From Lepiota brunneoincarnata (Eukaryota > Basidiomycota > Agaricomycetes > Agaricales > Agaricaceae): a DNA stretch of 64,000 bases. Every line of letters begins with the position of its first letter. Position 1 is the first letter of the stretch. A program made the position numbers and the translations under genes. Where the stretch lies: assembly GCA_023014365.1 (NCBI GenBank), contig JAEBUN010000005.1, positions 1,426,001 to 1,490,000 on the forward strand, written 5' to 3'. Under the pieces are notes generated by a model that saw nothing but the letters and a program-made list of their open reading frames with translations, was not told where the DNA came from and made no database searches. Below are positions 11,701-24,206 of the stretch, piece by piece.

Positions 11701-14700
11701 CTTCTCGAGCCTGAAAAGATGGAATGAGCGCGTGATAAGAGAACGGGAAGAAGTGAGGGAACTGACAATCCAGGCATAACATCCGCGATCAGATCAACAC
11801 CCTTCTGCTTCGACCAACGGCCAACGAACACGAATAAATCTGAATTGGGATCCTGCCTAATACCAGCCCATTCTTGTGCCTGTCTCTTCAGCTCTGGCCT
11901 TGCAGCCTCAGCCTCCTGATCAATCTGAATCTCCTTCGCCCTCTTCGGCTTCTCGTCCAAAGCAGCAATATCCGAAGGGTCCGGATTTGGCAGCGAATCA
12001 ACATGCTTCAACGTCCAAAGCGCGGGGTACCTAGCCCAACTCCGTTTGCCATACTTGTCTGACACACCGGCGACACCAACACTCTTCTGGTGCGCGCTGA
12101 TAAAGGAAGCAGCCGCGTGCAGCAAGTTGAATGTGTTACCAAACTGCACATACTTCGTGCAGTGCTCTTTGCTGATATTGAAAGCGGAGCACACCTCCTT
12201 CATCTCCTCCTTAGTCCGCAAAGGCCAGAGGCCCTGGAATTCGGCATTATGCAACGACAGACAAATGGGGATGACCTTGGGCAAAAGGTAAATGGGTACC
12301 AATGCGCCGTGGTAGTCGTTGATGTGATAAATATCGATATCGGGGAATCGGCGAATGGTAGCAGCGATGGCTTGGTTCCAAGTCGAGTAAAAGATGGCAG
12401 AACTGAGATCGTCCATGCGAGCGGGATAAGGATCCGACTTTGTCTGTGCACGGAAGACGGGACTGTCGAGGATAACATAAGTGATATTGTCCAACTGGTG
12501 TGTCTCAACCTCGATAAGGTAGGGCTCGCCAAAAATGATAACCTCGATGGGCTCCGCGGGGTCTCCAGCAGGGTAGTCCAGGTCTTTGACTTTGGGAACA
12601 ATCCAGACGAGATCAACGTCAGTCATCGCCTTGCCCATCAAACTAGACATGACACCAAGACCACCAATCTTGACCTTCAACTTCCAATCAATAATTTCGT
12701 ACTCCAACGTTGCAATCAACACTTTTCGCCGTTTGTTCTTGTCCTCTGGCCATCCAATAATCTCTGCATTATGCTTGTGACCAAAAATCTTCTCCGTCAT
12801 AGGTGTACTTTCCTTCAAATCAGACGTCGATTTATTTCCGAGAGCCCCAAGAATAGGGAAATAGTTGGTGTTGCTCTTCGTCTTGACACCATATTGGTTG
12901 TGCTTAATCCCATAGAATGACCACATAAATACGAGAACAGCAAGGGTGCCGGTGATGAGGGGTATAGAGAGAAGGAGAGAATACATGATGGCGCCAACGG
13001 CAGCCTGGCCACGGGGCTGCAGAGACCAAGTCAAGGTAGCATCATCAATGAGCAACGACCAGGCGAGATGAGGCTTAGGAGGAGCAGACATGTTGAGGTA
13101 GTTGGCGGCAACACTGTTCGGGGGAAGGCGGTCCAGGACCCCATCACCGTCGGTATCACCATAAAAGTAGTCATCGTAGCCCCAAACATTCAGTTGGACA
13201 TATGTAGGCCAAGAAGCCATCAATTCAAGCTCCCATTTGCCGTCGGAGTTCAACTGCATCTTGGAGGGTAAACCCTGGTCAAAGCCCCAGTTGTTGTAGG
13301 GGCCACGAACTAGGAGTTGAGGGAACCGGCGACGAGGTCCACCATACCTTGCGTCAGCATGGATAACGGCGGAAACGGAGAGCGTAGCTTCACTCCAGTC
13401 TGAGAGGACCATCCGTCAGACACAGCTCAACGGACGTATATTAAGGAAACACTTACATTGGACCATGATATGGTCGCCATCCCAAAATAGATCAGGCTGT
13501 TCAAAGACGGAAGCCTCAATCAGTCGTGATATCCTCCCAGTTTTTCCACTGTGTCCAATTCTTCCCAAAGTTCCATGAGTACCGGAACATGTCAGCGCCA
13601 TAGGCCTTGTGTTCAAAGGTATAATGTCCATCAGAGAACTTGAAAACACCTTCAGTATCGTAATCATTCTCGGGCGAGACCATGACGTTGTGAGTAGTCC
13701 CCTTGCGTAGCAACAAGTGATCTCTCGCCTAATATATACGTAATCAGCTACAGTCTGGGAGGAAAGAGATCGAAAGAACTCACACCAGTAGTCGTATTGC
13801 CCTCTTGGGAAGCAGGATTATCAGTGGTAATTGTCAGCACTCCGTCGGGAACATCTACCAGTGTAGCAGACCAGGACCACGAAGAAATATCTGCTCCGGC
13901 AATCCTCGCAGGATCAGGGTTCCCCACTGCTCCGCAGCGTACATTCGATATCGTAGGCACCCCACCCTTTCCTGATGAGGTCATGTTAAGGGAAATGCTC
14001 TGGGTGACACTATCACAATCCATGGCCATGTTGAACTCCAGCGTAATCTCGACCGTAGTGGCATTCGGCTCGCCGGCATTGACAAGAATGCGATGATCAT
14101 GACCAGGAATGAATTTTGTGACCGCAGGTAGAGCAGCAACCCACTGATTCGTGGGGACAAGCACTTTGAAACCATAGGGATCCATAGTGACGCTTGCTAG
14201 ACATCCAAACCAGGGTGCTTGGCTGTCATTGTTAAATGACGAGAGAGATTCATCAAGAGTGTAGACTTCGTAGGGGGGGAACAAGTTGCGGACGACAGTG
14301 TCAGAAGTAAAGGGAGATGAAATCCAGTTCGAATCCTTGCAATTGAAGCTCCATGTCTTGGTCGTATTCTCGTTGGTGTAAAGCAACCAAACTTGATCAT
14401 TGAAAGTGCCGTTCAGGGTCTGAGCAACGGAAAGGGCTGATCGCGAGACAGACCATAAGCCCATCTCTGTCTGAGTTTTATTAGAACCAGGGCGTTCAAT
14501 TCGATACGTCCAATTGCCACGCTGGACAAGATTGAAACCATCTTGTAGAGAGCCATATACCCCTCGGAGACGATAGAAATGAGCCGTCAAACGCCTCATG
14601 TCTGTGGTCGGATCAAAGTGATCAAGAGAGTTCCAATCATCATAACAACCAAACAGAGCTTTCTCGAGAGGCATGTTGAAATACTGCTCTGAGCCGAGAG

Positions 14701-16599
14701 TATAGCAGCCATGGCGTTTCCATGCCAGATTACTAGTCATTGCTTGCCGCCTGGGGAAATGTCAAATGTCAAACAGTATTCTAATTACCCACCGAAGATC
14801 CACTTACCCGTAAAGGTAATTAGAAGCACCGTTGTCGAAAAGATAAAAATTTTGCTCTTCACCATAGTAAAGCTGTGACAGTGTTACACAAACCTCAGCG
14901 AGCGACAGAAGGAACTCACCAATGGAATTCCCGGCATGACTAGAGTAGTGACGAATGTAGCCAGAGCGCTCTTTTGGGTTCCATTCTCCAAACTTGGCCA
15001 ACGGAAGATATCAAAATTACTAGTTCCGAACATATGTCGAGGATCCACAATGCCGGTGCGAGGATTGAGGAAGTCGTTATTGACAAACATCTGGTTCCAT
15101 GCCGTGACGAAGTTGATATCAATATCGTAGGCAACCTGCAGGTTGCCATCCATGCCAAGAAAACGCGAGAGGGCACGGTAAGTAGAGTAGTGAAAAGCCA
15201 CGCTATCCAATGCGTTCAGAGGCGCCTCGCGAAGAAAGAATTGATTCTGATCTGCGGTCACATTAGCAGCTGCCAAGAAGCCGGGTGGAAGCTGTGTAGG
15301 AGTACGGCCACGACCACTGGGTGGCAAATGGGTCAAGTTAAAACTATCAAGGGAACGGATGGCTTACATGTACAGAGAACCAAAGGTATCCCCACCAGTG
15401 ACTTCACCAGGGATGAAAAAATTGGTTTTGCCGAGCTTTGCGGCGCACTCCCGAGTACTCGAGGCCCACGCAGCAAGGGCGTCAACAGTGACCTGAGTGG
15501 CTTTGTCGATACGGATTGCATCAATATCAAGGGCTTTGATGGCCAAGCATGAAAAAATCTTGATCCTATTCATGACGTCGGGCCGCCACTCGCGGAGACG
15601 ATCCTGTACGGAGGCGAACTTGGAGAGCTGACGTTGCCAATCAGGGTGAACACCAAAGGCTTCCATGTCTCCGTATTGGTCAAAGTCGGATGTGAGACAT
15701 CCATTCGCCTCCACCTTTATGATTGAACCAGAATCTTCCCAGAACTTGGGCATTTCACACGAGAGGTTGCGTTCGTTACGAATCTGATATAGGGGTGCGA
15801 TTAGCGGATGTGAACCAAACTGGTGGGAAGGCTTAGGCTCACAGTGAAGTCACGGTATTCGGTGAAGTTCCATGGCAAATAGTTTGGGCGTTTCCAGACC
15901 GCATTATACTCATTCAAGCTGAAGGGTGCACTCGTGTTCATGTGTCTATGATGACTTAGATAATGGAAGCCCATACAGCACAAAGCGCTCACCCCTCAAA
16001 AGCGATGAGGTCGGACATGGTTCCAACGGTGAAGTCAGCCATGAAATACATGCCGTGGGCGTGAACTTGGTCGATCAGATGCCGCCAGTCGTGCACCGTA
16101 CCCCAGTGCGGGTCAAGGACACTCATGTCGAGAGGCGAATAACCTGACACAGATGGTGAGTATTGTGGAATGAAGGATCAAACCGAGACTGACTGTCTGC
16201 CTGCCAAAGCATGTTCAAGAAGGGGGTGCCAGACATGAAAATGACCTTTACGCCCATTCCATGCAAATAGTCCAGACGCTTTTCTAATCCTCTGAGGTCG
16301 CCTCCATAACGGAGCTGGGTTTCACGAAAATCAGATTCATAGGGAGTGCCAAAGAAGTCATTATTTGTGGGATCCCCATCTGCGAATTTGTCGAGGAGAA
16401 TAGTGTATGTTGGGAGGGCGCGCCAGTTCTGGGGAGAGGGATGATATGTTGCGTTGGGACGCTCGGAATCATATTCGAGGACGGATTTTGCATTCTTGTT
16501 GACGTTGAGGTTATAGTCTACTAGGTCTTCGCGCCACGGGGAAGCCACGACGAGCTGAACCAGCAGAGGGAAGGCCGTGAGCGCGGACAGAAGGCGCAT
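8796..16599 (-). CDS. AGS1: Cell wall alpha-1,3-glucan synthase (Ags/Mok type)
   Basis: One multi-exon gene encodes all parts of a roughly 2,300-residue plasma-membrane synthase that makes alpha-1,3-glucan from UDP-glucose. It starts at 16599 with a secretion signal ([20 protein letters not shown]). An extracellular GH13 amylase-like domain follows, with [36 protein letters not shown] and the catalytic-glutamate region IPGEVTGG, then [16 protein letters not shown] further on. After one membrane segment (near 12950, [20 protein letters not shown]) comes the cytosolic GT5 glycogen-synthase-like domain: [11 protein letters not shown], the UDP-glucose loop [24 protein letters not shown] and [15 protein letters not shown] Ser-rich linker leads to a C-terminal block of about 10-12 membrane segments (10300-8796), the presumed export channel. 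The stop is at 8796-8798. At least a dozen short introns interrupt it; I did not fix each one. Confidence 0.96.
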
Positions 16600-17309
16600 G
16601 GCGATGGGGAGGAAAGAGGTCGTGAGGGAAGAGAACTAAAGGGAAAGGGAAGAAAGGAATGAGAGGGGAAAGGAACAGGGACTGAGAGGACTAGCAATCT
16701 GGCTAGCTGACTTTTGACGGCGAGTGACAGACCGGCCAAGTCACGCAGATGGCAAAATTTAACTAACCCCCGTCGGCTTATTTATCTATCCGTGCGTTTC
16801 GCCACGAGCCTGAGAACAGGAACGTATGCCACTCAGCTGCTTTTTCTACTGTACCCGATTGGCCTGCAGCGAGTCCGCCCAAAACAACTCTCTGGTAAGT
16901 AAGTAAAGCCGGAGTTATGTGACAGACGTGACTCCTGGACTCGCGTTGTCCGTCCACAACTGCAAGCAGGCAGGCCGGGTGGTTGGAGCAGCGTAAGAAT
17001 CTCAGCGCCGTACGTACCACTCGCTTTGTTGGACACTACACCGGCAGAGAGCGTCTGGGAGAGCGTCTATATAGATGGCAACCAACAGCGAACAGATTGA
17101 TAGCTCCGTGCACAGGCCAGTGAGTGTATATCTGAATGTGAGAAAACATTTCCCTTCTGGCTTTATCGCACTCCTTTTCGTCCACATCGTCCTGCACGCT
17201 GCTTGGCTCAGCGCTGCCTCCACACTCGCTGAGCTGATACCCACAACACTGTGCAGGCCCTGTTCGCGATACCCCTGTTCTTTCCCTGCCCCCGTCACCA
17301 CGAACCGCT
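16600..17309. promoter_or_regulatory. Divergent promoter between glucan synthase and MAPKKK
   Basis: 710 bases separate the start of the glucan synthase (16599, leftward) from the MAPKKK start (17310, rightward). CT/GA-rich tracts lie near both ends (16610-16690 and 17260-17310). I see no clear TATA box or reading frame worth reporting. Any common regulation is speculation. Confidence 0.45.
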
Positions 17310-20300
17310 ATGTCCACACTCGCTGCTAGCAACGCCATCGACAACAACTCATCCCAATCTCCTCCAAAGCCCGCTTCTCCCATCTCTCCCACTTCACAGT
17401 ACACAGGCCAACAACAGCCACTTCCCGCCCGCTCTTTCATCAACCTAAACCCCGAAGTTCGAGGTCAGCATCCTCCGTTCCCACTCACCCCAACCTCCAA
17501 CTCGCCCAACGCAATGCTCGAACCTCCCCCAGGCGTCCTATTCGCTGATCATCTCAAGGCATGGACAGACAACCATACTGCAAGATGGTTGGCCGAGATT
17601 AAGTGCGCCCATCATGCAGAAACGTTCAAGGCAAACGACATTCGCGGGGACATCCTCTTGGAGTTGGATCAGGTTATTCTGAAGGAGATGGGAATACAGA
17701 GCATAGGAGACCGGTTGCGAATGTTGAACGCGGTCAAAAATCTCAGGCAACGAGCTTCCAACCGTAACAATACGCCTTCCGGCGTTGCCAGACACATGGA
17801 GCCTGTTACCACTACCGACCCTCGAATCCAAACTAAGCTTGATGCGCCGCCAGTTCCCCGCTCTGCCACCAAGCGACCCGCCCCCCTGAGATTAAACGGC
17901 ACCCATGGTCAGAGTGACCTTCCCGGCCTTATTCGAGACCAGCCACCTGACTCTGCTAGGAGTAATATTAGCAGTGGCCCTCGTCCCCTCCCCCAACCGT
18001 CCCAGCAGCAACAATCCAACCCATCCCTTAGCAACCCTCCTAACAGTGCGCACTCAGTTACTCCTAATCATCTGCGTTCCCATCCCCACCATCTACCCCT
18101 GCCCCCCCCACCACGCGGACAACCACCACCAATCCCACCCAGTCGCACAACTGTCCGTCCTGCACTTGGTGGTTCTCAGCACAACAACTGGGCCACCACA
18201 CCCACCCAAATCGAAGCCCCGAGTTATACTGGACTTCCCGTCGCATCCCAGCAACTAACACCTTCATCAGGCAGCTGGAATGGTTCGTATCACTCACCCG
18301 CAGATTCGAGGCAGGGAAACACAAGTAACAAACCTCAGCCGCGCTCTACTTCTCCCCTTCCAAGCCGTGCACTCCGTTCTAACGCTAATAACCCAGTGCA
18401 CGGACGAAATGGTTCGGGCTCTCTCACCTCACCGAGCACATCCATGAATCCAATCAACAAGTTGCCCCCAAGACCGTCAACGACAGGCACACCTGTCCAT
18501 CCGTATGCTAATCCCCAAGCGACGGCGACGGCACTGCAACCACCGCCAGGCTATCCACAACATGGACTCTCTCCAATCGAGGAAACGTTCAGCATACAAC
18601 AATCATCCTCTACTTCTACTCCATCTCCTCCATCGCAGGCGTACACAGTTGGCCGTGGCCCCTTCATCTCCAGTGCACAGCCTTATGGTGGCGGCAGTAG
18701 CCAAGCACTTACTTTGGATGATCTCCGGCGCAAACTTGTCAAATTTGTCTTGCCTGATGAGGGCCTCACGTATACCATTGATGTTACGGCGTGCAGTGGT
18801 GGTATCGAGGTGCTCGAAAAGGTTCTCAAGAAGTTTGGTAAAGGAAGTTCAAAGACCACTGAAGGTGATGCACCACTGGAGCATGCCCTGACTCCACAAG
18901 GTGGACTTACCGTTGATGGATGGGGCGTATATCTGGATATGGGCCAACAGGACGGTCCCGGTATGTTTCTCCCCCCGTCTGCTGCATGTTGCTCAACGTA
19001 TATATAGGAGAACCTTTGAGGGAGGCCGAACTAATGTCGATATGTCATGCACCCCCTGATCATCCTACTCGTGAACACGGCCTCGTACTACGTAGGACCA
19101 GGATACCCAGACGACCGGAGAATCTCAACCCCAACCTCGGCGCGACGAGCAAGACCACCAAACGCGCAAGTTCGATAAGTATCCTCAGTAGTCTTGGCGT
19201 CCATGACCCCGAACGCGCACTCGATCCACCATCGCCAACATCAGCTTCTGGAAGACTTAGCCCCGCCATCCTGAGCGCCACAGCCAAACGACCATCCAAG
19301 CTACGCCACTTCTTCGGCCATCGACCACCCAGTGAACTCATCACTAATCACTTACCAGAGTACTTCCCAAATGCGGAGAGGAAAGTCCTAGAGAGGACAG
19401 CGAGACATAGCATGATGCTCAAGGCAAAGAGGGAGAGTTATGCATCCGTAATAAATCAGCCCTTGCCTTCGAGGTTTAGCGTCAGCACGAGAGCCTCGAC
19501 TTCACCATCACGGACATCGCTGTCTTCGAACGCACCTCCACCAGTTCCGGACAAGTTTGATAGCGAGGATATACCAAGGATGTCATTATCAACTGACGAC
19601 GGGCGATCGATTGATTTGCACGCAGATGAGTCGTCAACTGCAATATCGGGAGGAACTGGGACATTTATCGGGGGATCAAAACCGTCGTTACCGCCCATAC
19701 CCTTCCCCACGGAGTCCCTCTCAGAGTCCATTGAAGACGTGACGAGGAGAATGTCAAGAACTATCTCGACTTCTTCCAGACGGATGAGTTATATGACGGA
19801 GTTGAGGAGCAAGAAGGATAGGTCTGACACGGCTAGTCTGATGACTGTAGATGAAATTACTGCAGAAGTGGAGAGTAGGAGAGCGAGCAGTCAGGTTGAC
19901 AGGGTTTCGGAGATTGATGATTGGACCAAGGTGGACGTGGAGGAGACACCAGATGCGCCAGTGGATGAGAAGGACGTTGTGGCGGAACAGGAGGATGAGG
20001 AGGATAGTGAGGATAGTGAGGATGAGGACGAGGATGATGAGGAAGGGGTTACACTTAACGGGGAGGACGATGATATACCCAAAAGTGTCGAGACGAAATT
20101 CAAGTGTAAGTATGCATGGAAACTGCGGTACAAATATGTTACTAATGCGATCGTTTAGCAAACAAGTGGATCAAGGGTGCACTTATCGGTGCCGGGTCAT
20201 TTGGAAAGGTTTATCTTGGGATGGACGCCTCTAATGGGCTGCTTATGGCCGTCAAGCAAGTCGAGCTCCCTACCGGCTCTCTCCCCAACCAAGAACGCAA

Positions 20301-21141
20301 AAAGAGTATGCTGAATGCCCTCGAGCGCGAGATTGAATTGTTGAAGAACCTTCAGCATGAGAATATCGTGCAATATCTCTGTAGGCCCATATTCTTCCAT
20401 AGCCTACCCACCCTCTCACTACCCTCTATTTAACAGACTCAGCTGTTGACGATGAATACCTCAACATCTTTCTCGAATATGTCCCTGGCGGCTCCGTTGC
20501 GACGCTCCTCCGTAACTATGGCGCGTTTGAGGAACCTCTGGTTAAGAACTTCGTTGGGCAGATCTTGTCAGGACTAAGCTACCTACATGAACGCGACATC
20601 ATTCATCGGGACATCAAAGGCGCCAATATACTCGTGGATAACAAAGGCGGTGTCAAGATATCTGACTTTGGAATCTCAAAGAAAGTTAATGATAGTAAGC
20701 ATCCACAGTCCAGCGCACACATACCTTCACTCCTGAACATCTGTTTCGACAGATCTGTTGGCCAATAAAATGCACCGGTTCTCGTTACAAGGCTCTGTCT
20801 TTTGGATGGCTCCAGAAGTCGTGAAACAGAGCGGACACACCCTCAAAGCCGACATCTGGAGTGTGGGATGTCTAGTCGTGGAGATGCTGACAGGCGAACA
20901 TCCTTGGGCGCAACTTACCCAGATGCAGGCTATTTTCAAGGTATGTCTGTGATCACAGAAATATATTTCCACTTGTCACTAACAACTGGCCTCCAAGATC
21001 GGGTCTTCAGCACGACCTGCCATGCCTTCTGATATCTCCTCGGAAGCCCAGGATTTCCTTCACAAAACATTCGTATTGGATCAAAATGCACGGCCTTCAG
21101 CAACAGAACTCTTGCAACATCCGTTTGTCAAAAGAAAGTAA
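17310..21141 (+). CDS. STE11: Ste11/Byr2-type MAP kinase kinase kinase
   Basis: MAPKKK that relays mating-pheromone, filamentation and osmotic signals to Ste7/Pbs2-type MAPKKs. Six exons (17310-18960, 19008-20105, 20159-20380, 20437-20694, 20753-20940, 20998-21141) give 3561 nt, 1186 residues. A SAM domain lies at about residues 77-147 ([17 protein letters not shown] to LNAVKNLR), used in the family to bind the Ste50 adaptor. A long Pro/Ser-rich region follows, then a ubiquitin-like/RA-type segment near 467-515 ([19 protein letters not shown]). Before the kinase is a strongly acidic Glu/Asp run. The kinase domain (about 918-1183) has [34 protein letters not shown], the activation loop [12 protein letters not shown] and ends PFVKRK. 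All catalytic residues are present. The upstream half holds the presumed autoinhibitory region. Confidence 0.96.
19981..20046 (+). repeat. Acidic-codon repeat (GAG/GAT rich)
   Basis: A stretch of repeated GAGGATAGT and GAGGATGAG-type units within exon 2 of the MAPKKK, coding for an almost pure Glu/Asp/Ser run just before the kinase domain. Confidence 0.65.
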
Positions 21142-21605
21142 TCTCACCACACTTTCAATCTTCTGCTTGATTTCGCTCTCTCCTATGATTATTTTGTACT
21201 CTATGCCGGCCCCGGTCTCGCCGACTCTCGTTTTTCCCCTTTTTTGTAACGTGTCACTTATGACCAGCCCTCACCTACCAGTGTTCATCTCACATAGCCC
21301 TAATGTATGTAACGAAATCTGATATCAGCGATATCATGAAATAATGTGTAGGTCACCTCACTCAACCCCACGCACCAATGACTTTATCCCTTCCTTTGGT
21401 CCCTTCCCCTTCATCATGCTTGCCGCTTTTTTTAACAATATGTAGCAGATTCTCGTGCGCTCTTGAAAGCCCTGTTTCTTTGTATTTGCTGGGAATAATA
21501 TAATGAATATTTGTGTCTGAATCCCTGAATCTACCCGCCCAGTATCAGGGGCCTCCCTGCATGCTACTAGCTTGCTGATAATTCAGTTTCTGAGAAACTC
21601 TAACA
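21142..21605. other. Convergent 3' region
   Basis: 464 bases between the stops of the MAPKKK (+) and TRM1 (-), made of two 3' UTRs. It is T-rich on the plus strand. A small perfect inverted repeat, GATATC-AGC-GATATC, lies at 21321-21335; its stem is too short to call a terminator. No gene seen. Confidence 0.4.
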
Positions 21606-23972
21606 CTAAGCTTTACCATCTTCACCGTGCTTTCGCTTGCTCCCTGTCCCAGAAATAGCCCTCGTCCCAGGGCCCCAGTGACTTGTCGGGTTCTGTTGGT
21701 ATCTCACCAATTTGACTTCGCTTGAAGCAGTCATAGAGTCAGGATGTCGTTTGAAATTAGCAAGCGCCCTAATTTTGCTTTAGAATGAGATACTGGGGTT
21801 CCCTAATACCAGATAACTCACCGAGGCTCTTTGGCTAACAACTTTCTTCGCAGGAGAACTCTCGCTGATGTTCTCCATCTTTACCGGGTTCTTTTGGATC
21901 CAGCACCGAATGACGTCGTGGACATCCACATGAGACGCTGTTGTTTTCAGTGAACCGGGGCAGGCGTGCGAGCGAGACACTTTGTGTCCTGCATGTAAGA
22001 GCGCGGAACTAGGTGGGAAGGAAACTACTGTGAGTAGCGTGACAGTATGAGGGTAAAGGCCGGCTCGTACGCAATATCGTTGAGAGAGGGACTGATGCAG
22101 TGGAAGGCGCTAGCAAGCTTGGAGGGTGTGAAGTAAAATGGCGCATCAATTTCCTGGAAACACAAATGAGGATGAGACGGGAAGCCCGAAAAGAGGAAAT
22201 CTTACCTCCTTTGCGACGGTCAACATTCCTCTCATCCTCACAGCTGTACCATAGTGGTCCCTGTCCATCTCAAGACACTCCAACACACGCCCAACAAATT
22301 CAGAGTCGTGTAATGGGCCCGACCACATTGGGCCCGCAACCTACTCGACAATGCGCAAGTGCGTCGTATAATTTGGAAATAATCCCACTCACATGCAATG
22401 TTGACTCGCACTCAGGGCACCTTTGGGAGACTGTTGGTCCAGCTTGCGTCTTGAACAGATAATTCACATGTCCGCTCCTCGCGTGGACCTTTTCCACAGC
22501 CCTCCCTAGAGGCTGTTCATACCAAGCTTGACAGTGCGAACAAACGTAATAATTTGCTGTTTTGCTGAAACAGACCGTCAGTCCCTGTGAAACCCTAAAA
22601 ATCATGTGTCACTAACGTGAGAGCCCTCTTGGTCCCCAGCGCACCAGTCCGAATACGGACGAACATCCGAACGTAAAAGTCGATGGAAAGAGAGAGTAGC
22701 GGTTCAATGTGTCGGCCATAACGCGCAGCTGCAGTCGATATTGATTGTAGAACAAGTCGGAGTGCCTGAGGTTCTTAGCAGGGGCAGCATAACCAATATG
22801 ATTGACAATACTTACAGCCTCATGTCCATATTCAGCCTTCACTGACACCCCACCATAATTCGAGAAGCTACAAGTGGCGATTAATAGGGATCCCGGCGGT
22901 GACAGGAAATGATTTGCCATTTTTCAGGGTAGTTGGTTGTAGCAAGGACGGCCAAATCTGTGCAGGTGACACAGAGCAAACCTAAGAGGGAGGTCAATTC
23001 AACACAAGTCAACTCAAATTGAAATGCTTTCCTCCATCATGAACACACTGCACAGCTGCGTCAATGAAAGGTCCAGCAGTCCCGTACGGGTCGAGGTCCA
23101 CTACGTCCACCCTGTTCTTCTCCTGTCGGTGATTGTACATGAGAGCACTGTCAAATGTGATTGATACCTGTCATCACAAACGAAAATTCGCATAGACTCA
23201 CCAAGCATCACCCTCATTAACCCTGACTTTGGCTGGTCTCAATGTCGATGAAGCTGAAGAATCAGCGCTAGGCTCCTCAGTTGGACCAAGTCCGTTCAGC
23301 TCAACGTTTCTCCTCATGGTAGCAGTAGCAGCATCTGAGAGATCATTTGCTATGACGTACCTAAGCAAGATGAGTATTTGAACCGACCCATAAACATAAC
23401 TTACTTTACAAGCGGGATTTCTTTCGCATATCGGATGGCGCGTAGGCCAGTTGCTGAGAGCGCCTCCAGAAGGACGAATTTATACGGACGATACTCAGCC
23501 TATGCATTGTAACTCAAGTCACCCAAACAAACACGGGAAAAATAGACTCACACACCTCCACTTTCGCCTTCTGCTGGCTCCCCAGACAATGCGAGCCCGA
23601 TGCCCCGCCACCCTCCTCCTGTTGCAGAGCCTCGCCACCCACCACGGCAGCAACAGACTTCCCGTCATCTCCTGTACATATCCCTCAACCCCACTCCAGA
23701 GGCTATGGCCTATGGCACGTACCTTTCAGCTTCTTTTTTGGATTTATGGCCACCTCAGCCCTCTTCCCTCCCCTGGTTCTCTTCCACTTCTCCTCCTTCA
23801 CCTTGTTCAGATCCTCGCTCCACGTCCTGATGCAAACCACACTAATATCACGATTGAACTCCTGTACAGGATTCAGGAACGCGTCGTTCGCAGAGAGTAG
23901 GATATGTGACATATTTTCGGTGTGAAGGCGAAAGCCATCGGGGACCTGGATTTTATCCGCAGAAGTAGACAT
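21606..23972 (-). CDS. TRM1: tRNA (guanine-26-N2)-dimethyltransferase Trm1, with an apparent one-base frameshift
   Basis: Dimethylates G26 of tRNAs in nucleus and mitochondria using S-adenosylmethionine. The start at 23972 opens [20 protein letters not shown]. Segments recognised in order: [21 protein letters not shown], the SAM-binding [18 protein letters not shown] and [20 protein letters not shown], the catalytic [20 protein letters not shown], the C-rich zinc site ([22 protein letters not shown]), [31 protein letters not shown] and [20 protein letters not shown]. Near 21843 the frame slips: [16 protein letters not shown] continues as [16 protein letters not shown] only if one base of the three-T run at 21843-21845 is dropped. 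The family C-terminus [11 protein letters not shown]...[10 protein letters not shown] then follows to the stop at 21606. The rest is intact, so I suspect a sequence error rather than a pseudogene. Confidence 0.9.
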
Positions 23973-24206
23973 TCGCCATACGGAACTGTGTATTTGTAAT
24001 ACAAAGGTTAGAGTTTCGCGCTCGGCACCAAGGCCTGGGCACAAAGAGACACCTGGACGTCGTGGTGAATGCGAAGTAAAATTGAATTTCTCGTGTGAGG
24101 TGCGTCCCGGAACAGGACCGGCCCGGACAACCAATACCACGACGTTGACAGTGACTACATAGTTATTTGTGCGTTCTATTAGGTGTGCAAATAGACAAAT
24201 GTCAAT

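Noticed and set aside
11682..13412. A separate glycogen synthase gene
   Set aside because: It lacks its own start context and joins the amylase-like exons upstream; the combined order is diagnostic for Ags-type synthases.
14884..16599. A separate secreted alpha-amylase
   Set aside because: The GH13 exons continue without a stop into the glucan synthase.
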